Source: an uncultured Clostridium sp. (GTDB taxonomy: Bacteria; Bacillota; Clostridia; Lachnospirales; Lachnospiraceae). Taken from it: 31,036 nucleotides of DNA. Made by a program: the position numbers and the translations under genes. Shown piece after piece: positions 30,553 through 31,036 of the stretch. The stretch is from NCBI GenBank assembly GCA_938036545.1, contig CALHQJ010000111.1, positions 1 through 31,036 of the forward strand. The letters are read 5' to 3'. The notes beneath the pieces were generated by a model. That model saw only the letters and a list, made by a program, of their open reading frames with translations. It did no database searches and had not been told where the DNA came from. The first letter of the stretch is position 1; the number at the start of each line of letters is the position of its first letter.

Positions 30553-31036
30553 ATGAAACTAAGCGAACTGTCAATTGGAAGTACCGCTACGATATGCGCT
30601 GTAGGCGGTTCCGGAGCGCTGCGTCAGCATTTTCTGGACATGGGTCTGATACAGGGAACAGAAGTAACGGTTATTAAATATGCGCCAATGGGAGATCCCA
30701 TTGAGCTTCGGATTCACGGATATGAGCTGACCATCCGGCTGGAGGATGCAGGAAACATTGAAATCACCCAGCCTCATAAGCCTAGAAGCATAGAGAACAA
30801 AGCAAAGAAGCCGGAAAAGCACCATCCTGGATATGGAGAAGGAGGCAAGTATCACAACCGGAAAGAGGAAAAACCTCTTCCAGACAGCGAGATTCTGACC
30901 TTTGCGCTGGTAGGAAACCAGAACTGCGGAAAAACTACGTTATTTAATCAGTTAACCGGTTCTAAGCAGCATGTGGGAAATTTTCCCGGAGTTACGGTAG
31001 ATAGAAAGGACGGCGTAATCAGAGGCCATGAAAACA
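30553..31036 (+). CDS. feoB: FeoA-FeoB fusion protein, N-terminal part
   Basis: The frame is open to the window edge; 161 residues are visible. Residues 1-75 are a FeoA domain (RQHFLDMGLIQGTEVTVIKY, APMGDPIELRIHGYELTIRL). A basic, His/Lys-rich linker (about 76-112, with KPEKHHPGYGEGGKYHN) leads into a FeoB G domain: GNQNCGKTTLFNQLTG and NFPGVTVDRKDG. It is thus a second ferrous iron transporter, different in build from the feoA-feoA-feoB set. GAGGAG precedes ATG 30553. The rest of the G domain and membrane part lie outside the window. Confidence 0.92.
   Translation, partial: MKLSELSIGSTATICAVGGSGALRQHFLDMGLIQGTEVTVIKYAPMGDPIELRIHGYELTIRLEDAGNIEITQPHKPRSIENKAKKPEKHHPGYGEGGKYHNRKEEKPLPDSEILTFALVGNQNCGKTTLFNQLTGSKQHVGNFPGVTVDRKDGVIRGHEN

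Overview
The window looks like chromosome of a gut-type Firmicute of the Clostridia, most likely Lachnospiraceae. This is inferred from AAGGAG-type ribosome sites, frequent TTG/GTG starts, moderate A+T content, and gene families typical of that group: galactokinase with an EISGNHTDHNHG motif, glnA followed by an ANTAR protein, pyruvate phosphate dikinase, several Feo systems, and a FeoB-associated Cys-rich peptide. No rRNA, tRNA, CRISPR array, phage or intact insertion sequence was seen.

Layout. 1-3960: end of a CdaR/PucR-type regulator, then an A+T-rich operon of glycerate kinase, an alpha/beta-hydrolase and a GntP-type permease. 4034-5893: lrgA-lrgB and a PAP2-type membrane phosphatase. 5850-6581: an ArsR/SmtB metal sensor with a small HMA metal-binding protein. 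6558-10084: a divergent iron block, with a DtxR-like regulator on the minus strand and feoA-feoA-feoB plus a Cys-rich membrane peptide on the plus strand. 10120-13320: a cytidylate-kinase-like protein overlapping tail to tail with a YhcC-type radical SAM gene, then galactokinase. 13325-17143 (minus): a decayed Rpn-type nuclease gene and carB without carA. 17277-23108: glnA, an ANTAR regulator with a degenerate receiver, dapF, and lacZ preceded by a 14-codon leader ORF. 23164-25162: a strong promoter with a dyad, a stretch without a large gene, a FliB-like protein and a membrane-anchored protein. 25259-28149: ppdK with a long structured leader. 28187-30400: a second HMA protein and a zinc/cadmium-type P1B-ATPase. 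30436-end: a FeoA-FeoB fusion running off the edge.

How the parts connect. Two metal circuits cross the window. For iron, four related dyads (GTTAG-N6-CTAAY) sit at the promoter or leader of feoA, before feoB, and before the feoAB fusion more than 20 kb away; the DtxR-like protein encoded beside the first two is the natural candidate to bind them. For zinc/cadmium, the ArsR sensor with one HMA protein lies about 22 kb from the ATPase with the paralogous HMA protein, and both promoters carry a dyad just downstream of the -10, so the sensor probably acts in trans. Central carbon and nitrogen genes (ppdK, glnA, carB, dapF, galK, lacZ) make up the rest.

Most interesting for follow-up: the repeated iron promoter/operator module, the split zinc efflux system, the lacZ leader peptide coupled by an ATGA overlap, the structured ppdK leader, and the promoter with a dyad ahead of the 23.2-23.6 kb stretch. 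All functional assignments are by reading motifs; no database search was run.
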